A DNA stretch of 64,000 bases from Streptomyces sp. H39-S7 (GCF_027158205.1 NZ_JAPVLU010000044.1:1-64000), one strand, 5' to 3'; numbered from the stretch's first letter, positions 40,284 through 49,257 are shown. Numbers and translations: made by a program. Notes: generated from the letters alone by a model not told the origin.

Positions 40284-40816
40284 CGCGCCGGTCGGTGCGG
40301 GGGCGCCTGGCCCGGTGCTGTGCTGCTCGGCGGGAGCGCGGAACGGCTGGGGGCCGGGTGCTTCAGCGCCGGCGCAGGGTCACATGCGGCCCGCAGCGCC
40401 TCCAGGTCGCCCTGGTCGGCGATGGCCAGCGCGGACAGGGCGCGGCCGGCTGCTTCCAGGAGCAGTCTGGCTGGGGAGCCCTTCGCCGCCTCGCGGTGCT
40501 GACCGCGCCACTGGGCGGCAGCGACGAGGTAGTCGCTCATCGCGCGGAGCGCGGGTTCGGCGGCGTCCAGGAGGCGGCTGGTGACGGCGTGGACCTCTGC
40601 GGGCGTCTGGGCCGCGGCGAGTGCCGCCAGGTAAGGGGCGGGGTCCGGGCTGGGCAGGGGGCTGTCCGGCAGCGGGTGCTCGGCCAGGAAGGGCACGGCG
40701 TCGCGCCGTGCCCACCGCAGCAGGTCGGCGCGGGTGGCGATGCCGTGGCGGGCGGCGCTGATCTGGTCGGCGTCGCGGCCGGCGTTGTCGTACAGCTCGA
40801 AATCAGGGTGGGACAA
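40280..40816 (-). CDS. Hypothetical protein, 178 aa
   Basis: An Ala-rich helical protein (YLAALAAAQTPAEVHAVTSR, AEPALRAMSDYLVAAAQWRG, ARLLLEAAGRALSALAIADQ) with a Pro-rich tail. The TTG start follows AAGGAG at a good distance. It sits between the lipoprotein gene and the broken gene in the leftward array. The family is not recognised. Confidence 0.6.
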   Translation of the reverse strand: MSHPDFELYDNAGRDADQISAARHGIATRADLLRWARRDAVPFLAEHPLPDSPLPSPDPAPYLAALAAAQTPAEVHAVTSRLLDAAEPALRAMSDYLVAAAQWRGQHREAAKGSPARLLLEAAGRALSALAIADQGDLEALRAACDPAPALKHPAPSRSALPPSSTAPGQAPPHRPAR

Positions 40817-40840
40817 GGGCGCTCCTTGGTGGCGCGGGGT

Positions 40841-41914
40841 CTATGCGCGCTTGAACTGCAGGGGTGTGGACGGCGGGCCGGAGGCGTCGGTGCGGGCGCA
40901 CGTGTAGCCGATCAGCCGGGAGGGGCCGGCTGTCGCCGGAACGGTGGCGGCGTCGTTGCACACGAAGGTGTAGCGAATGGAGCTGCGCGCAATGTCGTGA
41001 AGCCAGGCCCGGTCGTCCTTGTTGGGGATGATCTCCAGGCCGGCGCGGGTGACGGTGTCGGTCTGGGTGTGGGTGTGGGAGAACAGGATCAGCGCGCCGC
41101 CCTCGGTGGTCTTGAGCGCGTAGGCGTCCGGGAAGCGGTTGGTGGTCCCGGCGAACACGCTGCTGCCCTGGGACCCGTACTGGCGGCCGGTCTCGGCGTG
41201 GACCTTGATCTGCCGCTTGCTCGCCTCGGTCGCAGCGAACACCTTCTGGCCGGAAGTGGTGCCACCGGTGGCGAAATTGTCGAGGACGCCGCTGCGCAGC
41301 AGGTCTGCGTTGGCGGCGAGGGACTGCCCGTTGGGCGCCATCGCGGTGGCGTACCCGTCGGAGTCCAGCGCGATCGAGGGCAGCGTGGTGTCGTCGAGGT
41401 CGGTCACTGAGACCATCTCCCACCGCTGGTGCTCCGGCTGCTCGGCGAACACCGCGAGCCGGGAGGGGGCTTTGCCCTGGGCGGTGGACAGCGCGGCGAC
41501 GAACCAGCGGGGCTGGCCGGCGGTGACCCGCGGGATATACAGGCGGGCGCTCGCCAGGTCGTAGGACCACGGCTTGTACGGCTTGCGCTCAGCCTTGGTC
41601 AGCCCGCCGTATTCCGTGTACTCCGCGAGCGACATGGCATAGAGCGAACCGTCCTCGACGGTGTCGAGCAGGGCGCGGTCGTCGGTGGCATTGGCCTGGT
41701 TGTTGATCATCGAGTAACGGGCGATGACGGCCCTGGCCTGGGCAGTACTGAGAGCGGGCGGCGGCTTTGCCACGGAGCTTGGGGTGGGGGTCGGTTCGGC
41801 GTGGGAGGAGCTGGTGCCGGTGGTGCAGGCGGCCAGGGCCAGGGTGAGGCAGGTGGCGCCGGCGATCAGCGGCAGAGAACGATGGGCAATGCGGATGGAG
41901 ACTCCAAAGGTCAA
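40841..41914 (-). CDS. Secreted lipoprotein, unknown function
   Basis: About 350 residues. The N-terminus IAHRSLPLIAGATCLTLALA ends in a lipobox LALAAC, so the protein is probably lipid-anchored outside the membrane. A Ser/Pro linker follows, then an alpha/beta domain (ARAVIARYSMINNQANATDD, AEYTEYGGLTKAERKPYKPW) and a second domain with FSHTHTQTDTVTRAGLEI. A TTG at 41914 is the canonical start; an ATC at 41896 that follows GGAG by five bases would give a more natural signal peptide. A role in mating-pair contact is possible from the context, but is not shown. Confidence 0.75.
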   Translation of the reverse strand: MTFGVSIRIAHRSLPLIAGATCLTLALAACTTGTSSSHAEPTPTPSSVAKPPPALSTAQARAVIARYSMINNQANATDDRALLDTVEDGSLYAMSLAEYTEYGGLTKAERKPYKPWSYDLASARLYIPRVTAGQPRWFVAALSTAQGKAPSRLAVFAEQPEHQRWEMVSVTDLDDTTLPSIALDSDGYATAMAPNGQSLAANADLLRSGVLDNFATGGTTSGQKVFAATEASKRQIKVHAETGRQYGSQGSSVFAGTTNRFPDAYALKTTEGGALILFSHTHTQTDTVTRAGLEIIPNKDDRAWLHDIARSSIRYTFVCNDAATVPATAGPSRLIGYTCARTDASGPPSTPLQFKRA

Positions 41915-41924
41915 CGGGAAGTGG

Positions 41925-42524
41925 TCAGCGCCTACGGGGCGAAGAGGGGCTCACGGCCTGAACGGCGGCGGGTGTCGGAGCACGGCAGGGTGGGAGTGCT
42001 GTCGGGGTGAGGTGGTCCGCGTCGAGGCGCAACTGGTGCGCTGCCTGATAGAGGTGATCGCGGGCGTTGTTGAGCAGTTGGTCGAGGGCGGAGTGGGTGA
42101 CGTGCCCGGCTCGGGCCAGTTCCGGCAGGCCCGCGAGGGGGGCGGCGTGTTGCAGGAGCCCGGCGTGGGCGACGGCTGTCCCGAGATCGGCCACGACGCA
42201 CCCCACGGTGCCCACGGCCTGCGTCAGCGCGGTGACCCTGCGCTGCGTGATGCAGTCCTTGGGGTCGGCCGGGCTGCTGATGCCCCGGTTGGCGAAGGCT
42301 GCGCTGCTCGTGACGTGCATGATCAACTCGGCGATGTCGCGGATCCGGTCTTCCAGCTCGTCGAGGTTGTCGCTGACGTAGTGCCGGGCGTTGGTGAAGG
42401 GCATGTCCTGGGCGGCCTGGTGGATGCGCTCGGCCAGAGAGCGCAGTTGGCTCCTGGCGTCGAGGTCGGACAGCCGACGGGATCCGGGAGCCACGCTCAG
42501 GAGCGGGTCAACGCTGGGGCGCAC
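41925..42524 (-). CDS. Hypothetical helical protein, 199 aa
   Basis: A helical protein (LDARSQLRSLAERIHQAAQD, YVSDNLDELEDRIRDIAELI, ALDQLLNNARDHLYQAAHQL) beginning at a GTG that overlaps the end of the upstream gene. The tail is Pro/Arg-rich. Its layout recalls the protein at 14445. No family is recognised. Confidence 0.6.
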   Translation of the reverse strand: MRPSVDPLLSVAPGSRRLSDLDARSQLRSLAERIHQAAQDMPFTNARHYVSDNLDELEDRIRDIAELIMHVTSSAAFANRGISSPADPKDCITQRRVTALTQAVGTVGCVVADLGTAVAHAGLLQHAAPLAGLPELARAGHVTHSALDQLLNNARDHLYQAAHQLRLDADHLTPTALPPCRAPTPAAVQAVSPSSPRRR

Positions 42525-43275
42525 GGGCAGCGGGCGGCGAGGCCGGCGGAAGGCCGCGCGCGGTGGTCGGTGCGACGTGGCGAAGGTTCACTCCGATGCC
42601 CTTGGCCGCGAGCAGTCGGGCCACGACTTGGATCCGCAGCGCCCGACCGCTCTCCCCATACTCGGTCGGCAGGAGGAATGCGGCCTGGTGCGGGTGGTTC
42701 TGAAAGCCCCAGGCATACAGCGTCAAACGGGCCTGCTCAGGGACGCTGTTGTACGGCGCGCCCAGAGCCCCGTCGTTGTACAGCGTCAAGGTGAGGACCT
42801 GGTCGACGTGCGGTGGTGCGGGCCGATGCGGCGCGTCGGGCTGGACCGCCGCATTGTCGAACACCATGTCCAGCGCCTGCTCGTAGCGGGGCAGCACCCG
42901 TCGCGCGACGTGGGCCGCGGCCCGGGCCGGATCGTGGGAGACGGCGATGCCGTTGGGCTCCTCGACACCGTCGAAGTGGTGGGCCTTGACGCCGTCCTCG
43001 ACGGGTTCGAGTGGAGCGACGACAAACTGGTGCCGGTAGCGGGGTCGGTCGGTGACGTAAAGCCGTTGGCGTTCCGGGCCGTACAGGATGGCGTCGTGGG
43101 CCAGGACGTACTCGCTGACGATGTAGTGGATGTGCCCGTTGTCCCAGAGCTGCTCGGCCCGGGGGAACTGGTCCTCGTACCGTTCGTGGCGTTGGTAGTC
43201 GCTGGTCCAGGACCCGGGCAGGCGGGCGGCAAGAGCGCTGGCGAAGTCGGACAGGTCGGATCGGGTTGCGGTCAT
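42508..43275 (-). CDS. Conserved hypothetical protein, paralogue of the 13672 gene
   Basis: A 255-residue protein with SDFASALAARLPGSWTSDYQ, then WDNGHIHYIVSEYVLAHDAI, RYRHQFVVAPLEPVEDGVKA, the shared EEPNGIAVSHDPARAAAHVA, and VLTLTLYNDGALGAPYNSVP. Similar motifs at matching positions occur in the gene at 13672. The ATG is preceded by AGGAA. The family is unknown to me; no catalytic signature is seen. Confidence 0.65.
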   Translation of the reverse strand: MTATRSDLSDFASALAARLPGSWTSDYQRHERYEDQFPRAEQLWDNGHIHYIVSEYVLAHDAILYGPERQRLYVTDRPRYRHQFVVAPLEPVEDGVKAHHFDGVEEPNGIAVSHDPARAAAHVARRVLPRYEQALDMVFDNAAVQPDAPHRPAPPHVDQVLTLTLYNDGALGAPYNSVPEQARLTLYAWGFQNHPHQAAFLLPTEYGESGRALRIQVVARLLAAKGIGVNLRHVAPTTARGLPPASPPAARAPQR

Positions 43276-43315
43276 GGATTCCTGAGGGGAGAGGGTGCCG
43301 GAGCCGCCGGCGGCG

Positions 43316-44257
43316 TCAGCGTGTGTGCCGCGGCGCCGGCGGGAGCGCCGACGCAGGGGGACGCGGTGTACGGGCGGGCGCCATGGTGGGCCGGAAAACT
43401 GGAGCTTGGGCGGTCAGTGCTCGCATCCTGTCCTCGGCGACGTGCAGCACCTCGCCGAGGTTGCGGATCTCGCAAGCGGCGTCGGCGAGGTCGTACGACA
43501 GGTCGAAGCCGTCGTCCTCCTGGGCTTCCTTGGCCTTCTCACCGGCTGCTTCGAAGAACTCGCCGAGCCGGTCCAGCAGACCGTTGATCGGGTCCAGGAT
43601 CTGGTGCAGCAGCGCGGCGGCCTCGGCGTGCGATCCGGCCCCGTTGAGCTGGTCGGTGAGGGCGAGCAGAGCGTTGCCGTAGACGTACCCGGCGCTGCTG
43701 TCTGCGACCTCGGCGGGAGGTTCCGGTGCTTCGGGCTGGGCTGCGGCGGACATGCCCTGGCTTTCGGTGGACGCGAGAGGTACGGGCAGCAGTCTGAGGT
43801 GGGTGAGCCGCTGGTCGATGGCCTCGATCATCGGCGTGGCACTGTCCCCGTGGCGGACTTCGGGCCGCTCAGGGGCGCCGGGGTCGGTCGAGGGGACCGA
43901 GTCGTAGATCAGATCGAACAGCTCTGGCCGGTCCTGGTGTTGGCGGGTCACGATCCACCCCTCGGGATCCCCCGGCGGACGCTCGCAGGACGGCTCCTGG
44001 AGTGGGCCGATGATCAGGTAGCTGTCGTCGGGGAGCGATACGTGCACGAGGTACGAGCTGAGCCCGAACACGATGTCGCACTGCAGCCCGTGCTGCCGCA
44101 GGGGCGTGATGATGTGCGCGTGGCGCCGCCACAGCTCCCGCCACCAGGCGGTATGCACGTTGCGGTGGTCGGGAAGCGGTGCGAGAGGCGAGGGGCCGGC
44201 AGGTACGCTGCGCGCGGCGGGGACGGAATCCGGGGAGCTTTCGTTGTCAGCGGCCAC
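43316..44257 (-). CDS. Hypothetical protein, 313 aa
   Basis: An N-terminal alpha/beta half (LRQHGLQCDIVFGLSSYLVH, SYLIIGPLQEPSCERPPGDP, GWIVTRQHQDRPELFDLIYD) is followed by a helical half (YVYGNALLALTDQLNGAGSH, LLHQILDPINGLLDRLGEFF, EIRNLGEVLHVAEDRMRALT). The first half has a pattern like the 42508/13672 family (presentation of a substrate-like strand followed by a DRP-type turn), so it may be a distant relative. The GTG start lies inside the end of the upstream gene. Confidence 0.6.
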   Translation of the reverse strand: MAADNESSPDSVPAARSVPAGPSPLAPLPDHRNVHTAWWRELWRRHAHIITPLRQHGLQCDIVFGLSSYLVHVSLPDDSYLIIGPLQEPSCERPPGDPEGWIVTRQHQDRPELFDLIYDSVPSTDPGAPERPEVRHGDSATPMIEAIDQRLTHLRLLPVPLASTESQGMSAAAQPEAPEPPAEVADSSAGYVYGNALLALTDQLNGAGSHAEAAALLHQILDPINGLLDRLGEFFEAAGEKAKEAQEDDGFDLSYDLADAACEIRNLGEVLHVAEDRMRALTAQAPVFRPTMAPARTPRPPASALPPAPRHTR

Positions 44258-44495
44258 GGTTGCGCCTGTGGGGGATCAGTGCGCGCAGGCGCGGGGTCCG
44301 GTAGGCGGTGCGGGGCTGTTGCTCCGGTCGGGCAGAGACCGCGCAGTCGGATGCGTATGCGTCGTAGGTGCCGAGCAGGTCGTGTTCCATCTGAGCTTCG
44401 TGATCGGCGATCTGTGCCATGAGGTCGTCGTGTTCGGCCTGGCTCTGCTGGTACGCGGCCCAGTCAGCGTCGCTGAAATGAGTGGGGCGGTTCAG
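44247..44495 (-). CDS. Small hypothetical protein, probable CTG start
   Basis: The frame NRPTHFSDADWAAYQQSQAE continues HDDLMAQIADHEAQMEHDLL, a charged helix, then an Arg-rich tail. AGGAG lies four bases before a CTG at 44495; the in-frame ATG at 44525 has no ribosome-binding site. The function is unknown. It is one of several genes here whose best start is CTG. Confidence 0.5.
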   Translation of the reverse strand: MNRPTHFSDADWAAYQQSQAEHDDLMAQIADHEAQMEHDLLGTYDAYASDCAVSARPEQQPRTAYRTPRLRALIPHRRNRGR

Positions 44496-44541
44496 GGGAC
44501 TCCTTGGGAAGGGGTGCGCCGGCATGGATGCGTCGGCTCGG

Positions 44542-45093
44542 TTAGAGACGGTGCGGGCTCGGCTTGGGCGGCACGGGTGCCGGGAAGAAGCGGTGCAGGT
44601 CGAGGTACCTGTCGAGTTCCTTGACCGCATCGCGCAGCGCTTCCGACGTGCGCCGCAAGTAGGCGCGGGCCGTGGCGTGGTCGATGACCATGCGGTTTTC
44701 CGCGTATTGCCGGTCGGTCGGGTTGCGGGACCGGGCCAGGGAAAACGCGGTCTCTGCGGTTTCGGCGAAGTGCGGTGCGGCGAAGGCAGACAAGGTGGCG
44801 GCCGTCGCGAGGTGGGTCAAGACGGCGCTGCCGACACGGCTCGTGCTGTGGGCGCTCCGCGCCCATGCGGTGGTCAGGTCCATGACGTCGCGAGAGAGGG
44901 TCTGCGCGTCGGCGGCGTGTTGGATCAGCGCGGCATAGGGCGGAGAGGCCGGTACGCGGCCGGTGTTATCCAGGAGCTGCCACTGCTGGGCGGCCTGGCT
45001 GAGCTTGGTCTTCACGACGTCGAGTGCGCCGATCAGGCGGAGGGTTTCGCTGTGCGGCATCAGTTCGCGCTGGAAATCCGGATTTATAGGCAC
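44542..45093 (-). CDS. Hypothetical helical protein, 183 aa
   Basis: An all-helical protein (LIGALDVVKTKLSQAAQQWQ, AALIQHAADAQTLSRDVMDL, TARAYLRRTSEALRDAVKEL) starting at a GTG (45093) or possibly an ATG 33 bases downstream. It is followed by the small CTG-start gene. The family is not recognised. Confidence 0.55.
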   Translation of the reverse strand: MPINPDFQRELMPHSETLRLIGALDVVKTKLSQAAQQWQLLDNTGRVPASPPYAALIQHAADAQTLSRDVMDLTTAWARSAHSTSRVGSAVLTHLATAATLSAFAAPHFAETAETAFSLARSRNPTDRQYAENRMVIDHATARAYLRRTSEALRDAVKELDRYLDLHRFFPAPVPPKPSPHRL

Positions 45094-45240
45094 CTCACGT
45101 GTGCTGCTCCTGCGCGGGTTCGATGGCCACGTGCACGGTGCGGTGCTCTGCAGCTGCGGGCCGGCGAGCGGTCGCGCGAGGGATGCACAATCCTCGTTCC
45201 GGGTCTCCGAGTCCTACGGGTATCGACAAGCCGGTGCGGG

Positions 45241-45741
45241 CTACGGCTCATCGAAGTCGAGGTCGTCGAGGGTGCCCTGCCGGTAGTGGAAGACGTGCTC
45301 TTCGAGCTGGGCGAGACGGCCGTAGGCGGGGTTCTCGCGGAAGGCGTCGGTCCGGTCGAGGGCGTATTGCTGTTTTTCTGCCTCCGCGGTGAGGACACGG
45401 GCGGCATTTCGGGAGGAGACGCTCGCCCACTGGGCCATGTCGGTGGGGGTGGCGTCCTTCATCCACGCCCAGGTGCCCCGGCCGAGCCGCAGAATGCTCT
45501 CCGGGTGGTAGAGCCCGCCGGTCTTGCGGTGGCGGCGAGGACTTCGCCGCTCGGCGAAGTCGCGCGCGACCGACTGGGCGGCTTTGTAGATTGCGGCGTC
45601 GTACAGCTCTGGGACCTGGCGGATCCGCCCGTCCAGAGCGGCGTGGAGGTCTGCCAAGTGGATGCGGCCGTTGTCGGCGGTGACCTCTTCGGCCGCTTCC
45701 AGCGCGAGCTTGCGCAGTCGCGCGTCGAAGTCGTTACTCAC
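45241..45741 (-). CDS. Hypothetical protein coupled to the ParB-like gene
   Basis: A 166-residue protein with NGRIHLADLHAALDGRIRQV, a basic segment (RSPRRHRKTGGLYHP) and a helical end (WASVSSRNAARVLTAEAEKQ, AYGRLAQLEEHVFHYRQGTL). The GTG overlaps the stop of the ParB-like gene. Coupling to it suggests the products act together, but no motif identifies a function. Confidence 0.6.
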   Translation of the reverse strand: MSNDFDARLRKLALEAAEEVTADNGRIHLADLHAALDGRIRQVPELYDAAIYKAAQSVARDFAERRSPRRHRKTGGLYHPESILRLGRGTWAWMKDATPTDMAQWASVSSRNAARVLTAEAEKQQYALDRTDAFRENPAYGRLAQLEEHVFHYRQGTLDDLDFDEP

Positions 45742-46634
45742 GGAAGGTCACGCTCCTTCCACACGGCCGCCATCTCGTCCAGTGCCGTCGTGGCGTGGGC
45801 AATGACCTCGCGGGTCACAGCGCGTCCAGGGGCGGCGAACTGGGGGTCGTACAAAGCGAAGGTCTGGCTCCCCCGGACCTGGGCGAGCGAGGGCAGGACC
45901 TCGCACAGGAGCTGGGTGGCGACCCGGCGCTGCCGCTTGTCCTCCTCGCTGCGCTCGGTGCGCTCTGCCCACGCGCCGGCCAGCGTCAGGGAACCCTCGA
46001 CGACTCGGTCGGCCAGTTCGGGATCCTCCTTGCGCAGGCGGGCGAGCTGGACCTCGGCGGAGTTGGCCTTGGCCTTGTTCTCCTGCGCGACCGCGTATGC
46101 CTCGTTGAGTCCGGTAGCGCCGCTGATCACCGGGTCGACGTGGTCGGGCGCGTGCTGCAGCACGACGTTGGCCTTGCTCACGATGCCCCGCGACATTCCC
46201 AACTGTCCACTCAGGAAACGGGAGGACTGTCCACTCGGTGGACGGTCGCTCTGTTCACTCAGGAGACAGGCTTTAGCCGTGATCATGGCCAGCTGGCCCT
46301 TGGTCAGGTTGCGCCGGTGAAGGTTCGCAGACAGGACGTAGCCGTCGGGGTCGTCGCCTTCGTACGTGGTGAACGAGGGCTCGGTCTCAGCGATCTCGCA
46401 AGCCTTCAGACGGTTGCGTCCGTCGAGGACCTGGCCGTCGCGGTCGAGGACGACGGGGTGCAGCAGCCCGTGTTCCTTGATGTTGTCGGCGAGGGCGGTG
46501 AGATCTTCCTCGTCGAGCGCGGGGAAGAGCAGAATGGTGGGATGGAACTGTATGGGGATCTCCTGGTGCGAAAGGGGGTGTGATGCGGCTGGTGTGGCCG
46601 ACGGGGCGGATGGGATCTCAGTGCATCCGGGCAT
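45738..46634 (-). CDS. ParB-like nuclease-domain protein
   Basis: A 298-residue protein with the ParB/Srx fold signature: ALADNIKEHGLLHPVVLDRD, then GQVLDGRNRLKACEIAE, the conserved G-x-x-R loop. A helix-turn-helix-like region follows (LTKGQLAMITAKACLLSEQS, GISRGIVSKANVV-like MSRGIVSKANVVLQHAPDHV). ParB-like proteins of plasmids bind DNA in partitioning or regulation. No ParA gene is visible in the window, so partitioning is not established. The gene is coupled to the preceding VirB4-like gene by a short overlap. Confidence 0.8.
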   Translation of the reverse strand: MPGCTEIPSAPSATPAASHPLSHQEIPIQFHPTILLFPALDEEDLTALADNIKEHGLLHPVVLDRDGQVLDGRNRLKACEIAETEPSFTTYEGDDPDGYVLSANLHRRNLTKGQLAMITAKACLLSEQSDRPPSGQSSRFLSGQLGMSRGIVSKANVVLQHAPDHVDPVISGATGLNEAYAVAQENKAKANSAEVQLARLRKEDPELADRVVEGSLTLAGAWAERTERSEEDKRQRRVATQLLCEVLPSLAQVRGSQTFALYDPQFAAPGRAVTREVIAHATTALDEMAAVWKERDLP

Positions 46635-48123
46635 CTGTATCGAATAGTGACAATTCGTTCGGGTGGAGCTGGTGTTGCACGATGAAAGATCGCCCGGCGA
46701 CCTTCCAGAGCCCTCGGCCGCGGTTGAGGCGGGAGATGGCGTCCATCTCGACGGAGGTGAGGCCGAGCAGGGTTGCTGCTGCCTGCAGCTGGTCGGTTTC
46801 CTGGCGGTAGATGATGCGGGTGGAGCAGTCGGCGAGCAGGCCCTCGGCCAGGGCGCGTCCGCGGGATCCGGCGTCGCCTGCGGTGAGCAGGTCGGACAGC
46901 CGGTGGATCACCATGAGGTTGGCGATGCCCAGGCCGCGGGAGAGTTTCCACTGGGCCTGCATGCGTTGCAGGAGGCCCGCGTGGCGCATCAGGCGCCACG
47001 CCTCGTCGTAGACGATCCAGCGCCGGCCGCCGTTGGGGTCGGTGAGCGCGGACTCCATCCAGGCGGAGGCGCACGTCATGGCCAGCACGAGGGCGGTGTC
47101 GTCGCCGGATCCGCCCAGTTGCGACAGGTCGATCGTGAGCATCGGCGCGCTGGGGTCGAAGGTCACGGTGGAGGGGGCGTCGAACATCCCGGCCAGGTCG
47201 CCGTGGATCAGCCGTCGCATGGCATGCGCCAGGTCACGGGCCGCGTCGCCGAGCCGTCCCGACATCATCCCGGCGGCCTCGTCGAGCGCGGCGGGATCGT
47301 TGAGGGTGGCCGCGACATCACCGAGGAGCGGCGTGCGGCCAGTGAGGGTGGCGTGGGTGACGGTGGCGTCGAGGGCGATGTCCAGGGCAGTGTGCTCCAT
47401 GGGCATCAGGTCCCGGCCCAGGACGGTACGGGCGAGGGAGCCCAGCAGGAGCAGGCGCCGCTTGCGGATCTCCCCGCCCCAGTCGGCAGCCGCGATGCTC
47501 GCCGGCCGCGGGGCTGCGTCCAGGGGATTGAGGCGGCCGGGCAAGCCCGGGCCGAGGGCCACGGACGTGCCGCCCAGGGCCTGCGCCACCGCCGTCCACT
47601 CGCCCTTGGGATCGCACGGAACGTAGACGCGGTACCCGAAGGCGACCGAGCGCAGCGCGAAGCTCTTGGCCAGCGCGCTCTTGCCCTGCCCGATGACGCC
47701 GGCGAGCAGGATGTTCGGGTTGGTGAAGCCCTCGATCTTGCCGTACAGGGCGAACGGGTCGAACACGAAGGACGCTTCGGCGTGGACGTCACGGCCGATG
47801 TAGACGCCTTCGGCGCCCAGGCCGCCTTCGGCGAGGAACGGGTACGCGCCGGCCGCCACCGCGGTCGTCATGCTGTGGGCGGGCAGCTTCAGCCGGTTCT
47901 TGCGGGCCGAAGCCGGCCCCGGCCGGCCGCCGAGGGGATAGAGGGCAGCGGGGGTCGCGTGGGAGGCGGATGTGCTGTCGGTCGGTCGGGTGCTCGCTTC
48001 GGCGCGGGCCTTCGCGGTGGCCTCAGCCACCTGGCGGCGGGCTGCTTTGCGGCTGGCCCGGTCGGTTCCGTGCGGGGTGAACAGCGCGGACGCCGAGGCG
48101 CGGCGGGCGGGCCGGTGACTCAT
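46618..48123 (-). CDS. VirB4-like secretion ATPase
   Basis: A 501-residue ATPase of the VirB4/TraC type, which powers assembly of conjugation channels at the membrane. Walker A is LLAGVIGQGKSALAKS and Walker B RWIVYDEAWRLM, followed by an Arg/Gln region RIIYRQETDQLQAA. VYVPCDPKGEWTAVA after the P-loop is typical of the family. The N-terminal 80 residues are basic and disordered, so the protein is shorter than full VirB4. The missing N-terminal part may be supplied by the SCO6880-type gene upstream. Confidence 0.87.
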   Translation of the reverse strand: MSHRPARRASASALFTPHGTDRASRKAARRQVAEATAKARAEASTRPTDSTSASHATPAALYPLGGRPGPASARKNRLKLPAHSMTTAVAAGAYPFLAEGGLGAEGVYIGRDVHAEASFVFDPFALYGKIEGFTNPNILLAGVIGQGKSALAKSFALRSVAFGYRVYVPCDPKGEWTAVAQALGGTSVALGPGLPGRLNPLDAAPRPASIAAADWGGEIRKRRLLLLGSLARTVLGRDLMPMEHTALDIALDATVTHATLTGRTPLLGDVAATLNDPAALDEAAGMMSGRLGDAARDLAHAMRRLIHGDLAGMFDAPSTVTFDPSAPMLTIDLSQLGGSGDDTALVLAMTCASAWMESALTDPNGGRRWIVYDEAWRLMRHAGLLQRMQAQWKLSRGLGIANLMVIHRLSDLLTAGDAGSRGRALAEGLLADCSTRIIYRQETDQLQAAATLLGLTSVEMDAISRLNRGRGLWKVAGRSFIVQHQLHPNELSLFDTDARMH

Positions 48124-48144
48124 CGGGCCCCTCTCATCGGCGGT

Positions 48145-48600
48145 TCATCGGACGCAGGCGGTGGTGTGCGGGCGCAGGTCGGTGGGGGTGGTCTTGCGCC
48201 GGATGCTGTGCCCGGCGGCGAGGTGGCGCTGGCAGATGGTCAGGACGGGTGGTCCCTCGGGCAGCCGGTCCGGATGGCACGCGCTCGCCTCGGCGCCTTC
48301 TGCCGCCGAGCTGGGCAGCAGGTGAAAGGCCAAATGGATCTCGGCGGTCGCCTGCCAGAGGAGGGTGTGCGCGGTGGTGAGGTGGCGGCCGGCGGCGGGG
48401 TGCGGTGGCCGCGTGGTCTCGGAGAGGTGGTCGAGGAGGTGGTGCAGGGCGGTGAGGTGGGCGTGGAGTACGTCCAGGTGCACGCGGTCCGCTGGAGCTG
48501 CGGGGGTGGTGCGTGTCAGGGCGCGGGTGTGATGGCGGACTCCGGCGTTTGCGGCCCGGAGGTAGGGGTGCGCATCGTCCGCAGGGGTGCGAAAGGTCAA
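48145..48600 (-). CDS. Hypothetical His-rich helical protein, 151 aa
   Basis: A helical protein with many His residues (RVHLDVLHAHLTALHHLLDH, TTAHTLLWQATAEIHLAFHL) and a short end with LTICQRHLAAGHSIRRKTTP. The start is a TTG at 48600 after AAGGA. It lies between the VirB4-like gene and another small gene. The family is not recognised; metal binding is possible from the His content. Confidence 0.55.
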   Translation of the reverse strand: MTFRTPADDAHPYLRAANAGVRHHTRALTRTTPAAPADRVHLDVLHAHLTALHHLLDHLSETTRPPHPAAGRHLTTAHTLLWQATAEIHLAFHLLPSSAAEGAEASACHPDRLPEGPPVLTICQRHLAAGHSIRRKTTPTDLRPHTTACVR

Positions 48601-48660
48601 AGGTGGTGTTCCTTCCTGCCATGGGCAGGGATGTCTGCGGGGATCGGTCGGTGAGGTGGA

Positions 48661-49257
48661 TCAGCGGGGACGGCGCGGTGCCTTCGGCGGCGGGGTCGGC
48701 ACTGTTGCCGCGGGTTGGGCGGGGGCACGCTGGGCCAAGAGGCGAGCCTGCTCGTGGCGCAGGTCGTTGTACGAGCCGGGGGCACGGGCCCCGGGGTGGC
48801 TCTCCTCGGGCAGCAACGTTGTGTCACTGGCCGAAGGGCCGGGAGCACCTGGAGCGGCGACGTCGTTCAACCATGCTTGGAATGACGGCAGTTCGTAGAG
48901 GGTGCGGTGCGCATCGTGGAGGTCGGTGGCAAGGACGACGAACAGCCAGGGGCGCTCGCCGTCCTCCTGACCGGGGCCGGTCAGGGCCAGGGTGAAGGCC
49001 CGGCGGGCGGGGAGGGCGGTCAGGAGTTCGAGGCGCTTGATCACGACGTCGAGGGTGTCGCTGGCCTCCATGGCCGTTGCTTCACGCACCTCTTCGTATG
49101 CGGAGCGCTGTTGCTCGATCACGTCTCCGTCCGCGGTGCGATGGACGTCCAGCTGCTCCTGGTGGCGGTGGCGCATGACCTGCAAGGGGGTAAGCAGGGC
49201 CAGGATCTCGTCCATCAGGTGGGGTGCGGGGCCGGCGGCGGGTCGCACCCCGGTCAC
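48661..49257 (-). CDS. Hypothetical protein of the transfer operon, 198 aa
   Basis: A helical N-terminus (MDEILALLTPLQVMRHRHQE), a middle with TLDVVIKRLELLTALPARRA, and a strand-rich portion (PWLFVVLATDLHDAHRTLYE), then a disordered tail. The GTG overlaps the stop of the SCO6880-type gene (GTGA), so it is probably made with it. No family is recognised. Confidence 0.6.
   Translation of the reverse strand: MTGVRPAAGPAPHLMDEILALLTPLQVMRHRHQEQLDVHRTADGDVIEQQRSAYEEVREATAMEASDTLDVVIKRLELLTALPARRAFTLALTGPGQEDGERPWLFVVLATDLHDAHRTLYELPSFQAWLNDVAAPGAPGPSASDTTLLPEESHPGARAPGSYNDLRHEQARLLAQRAPAQPAATVPTPPPKAPRRPR

Noticed and set aside
44510..44530. ATG at 44525 as the start of the 82-aa gene
   Set aside because: No ribosome-binding site precedes it, while the CTG at 44495 has AGGAG at close range; the ATG remains possible.
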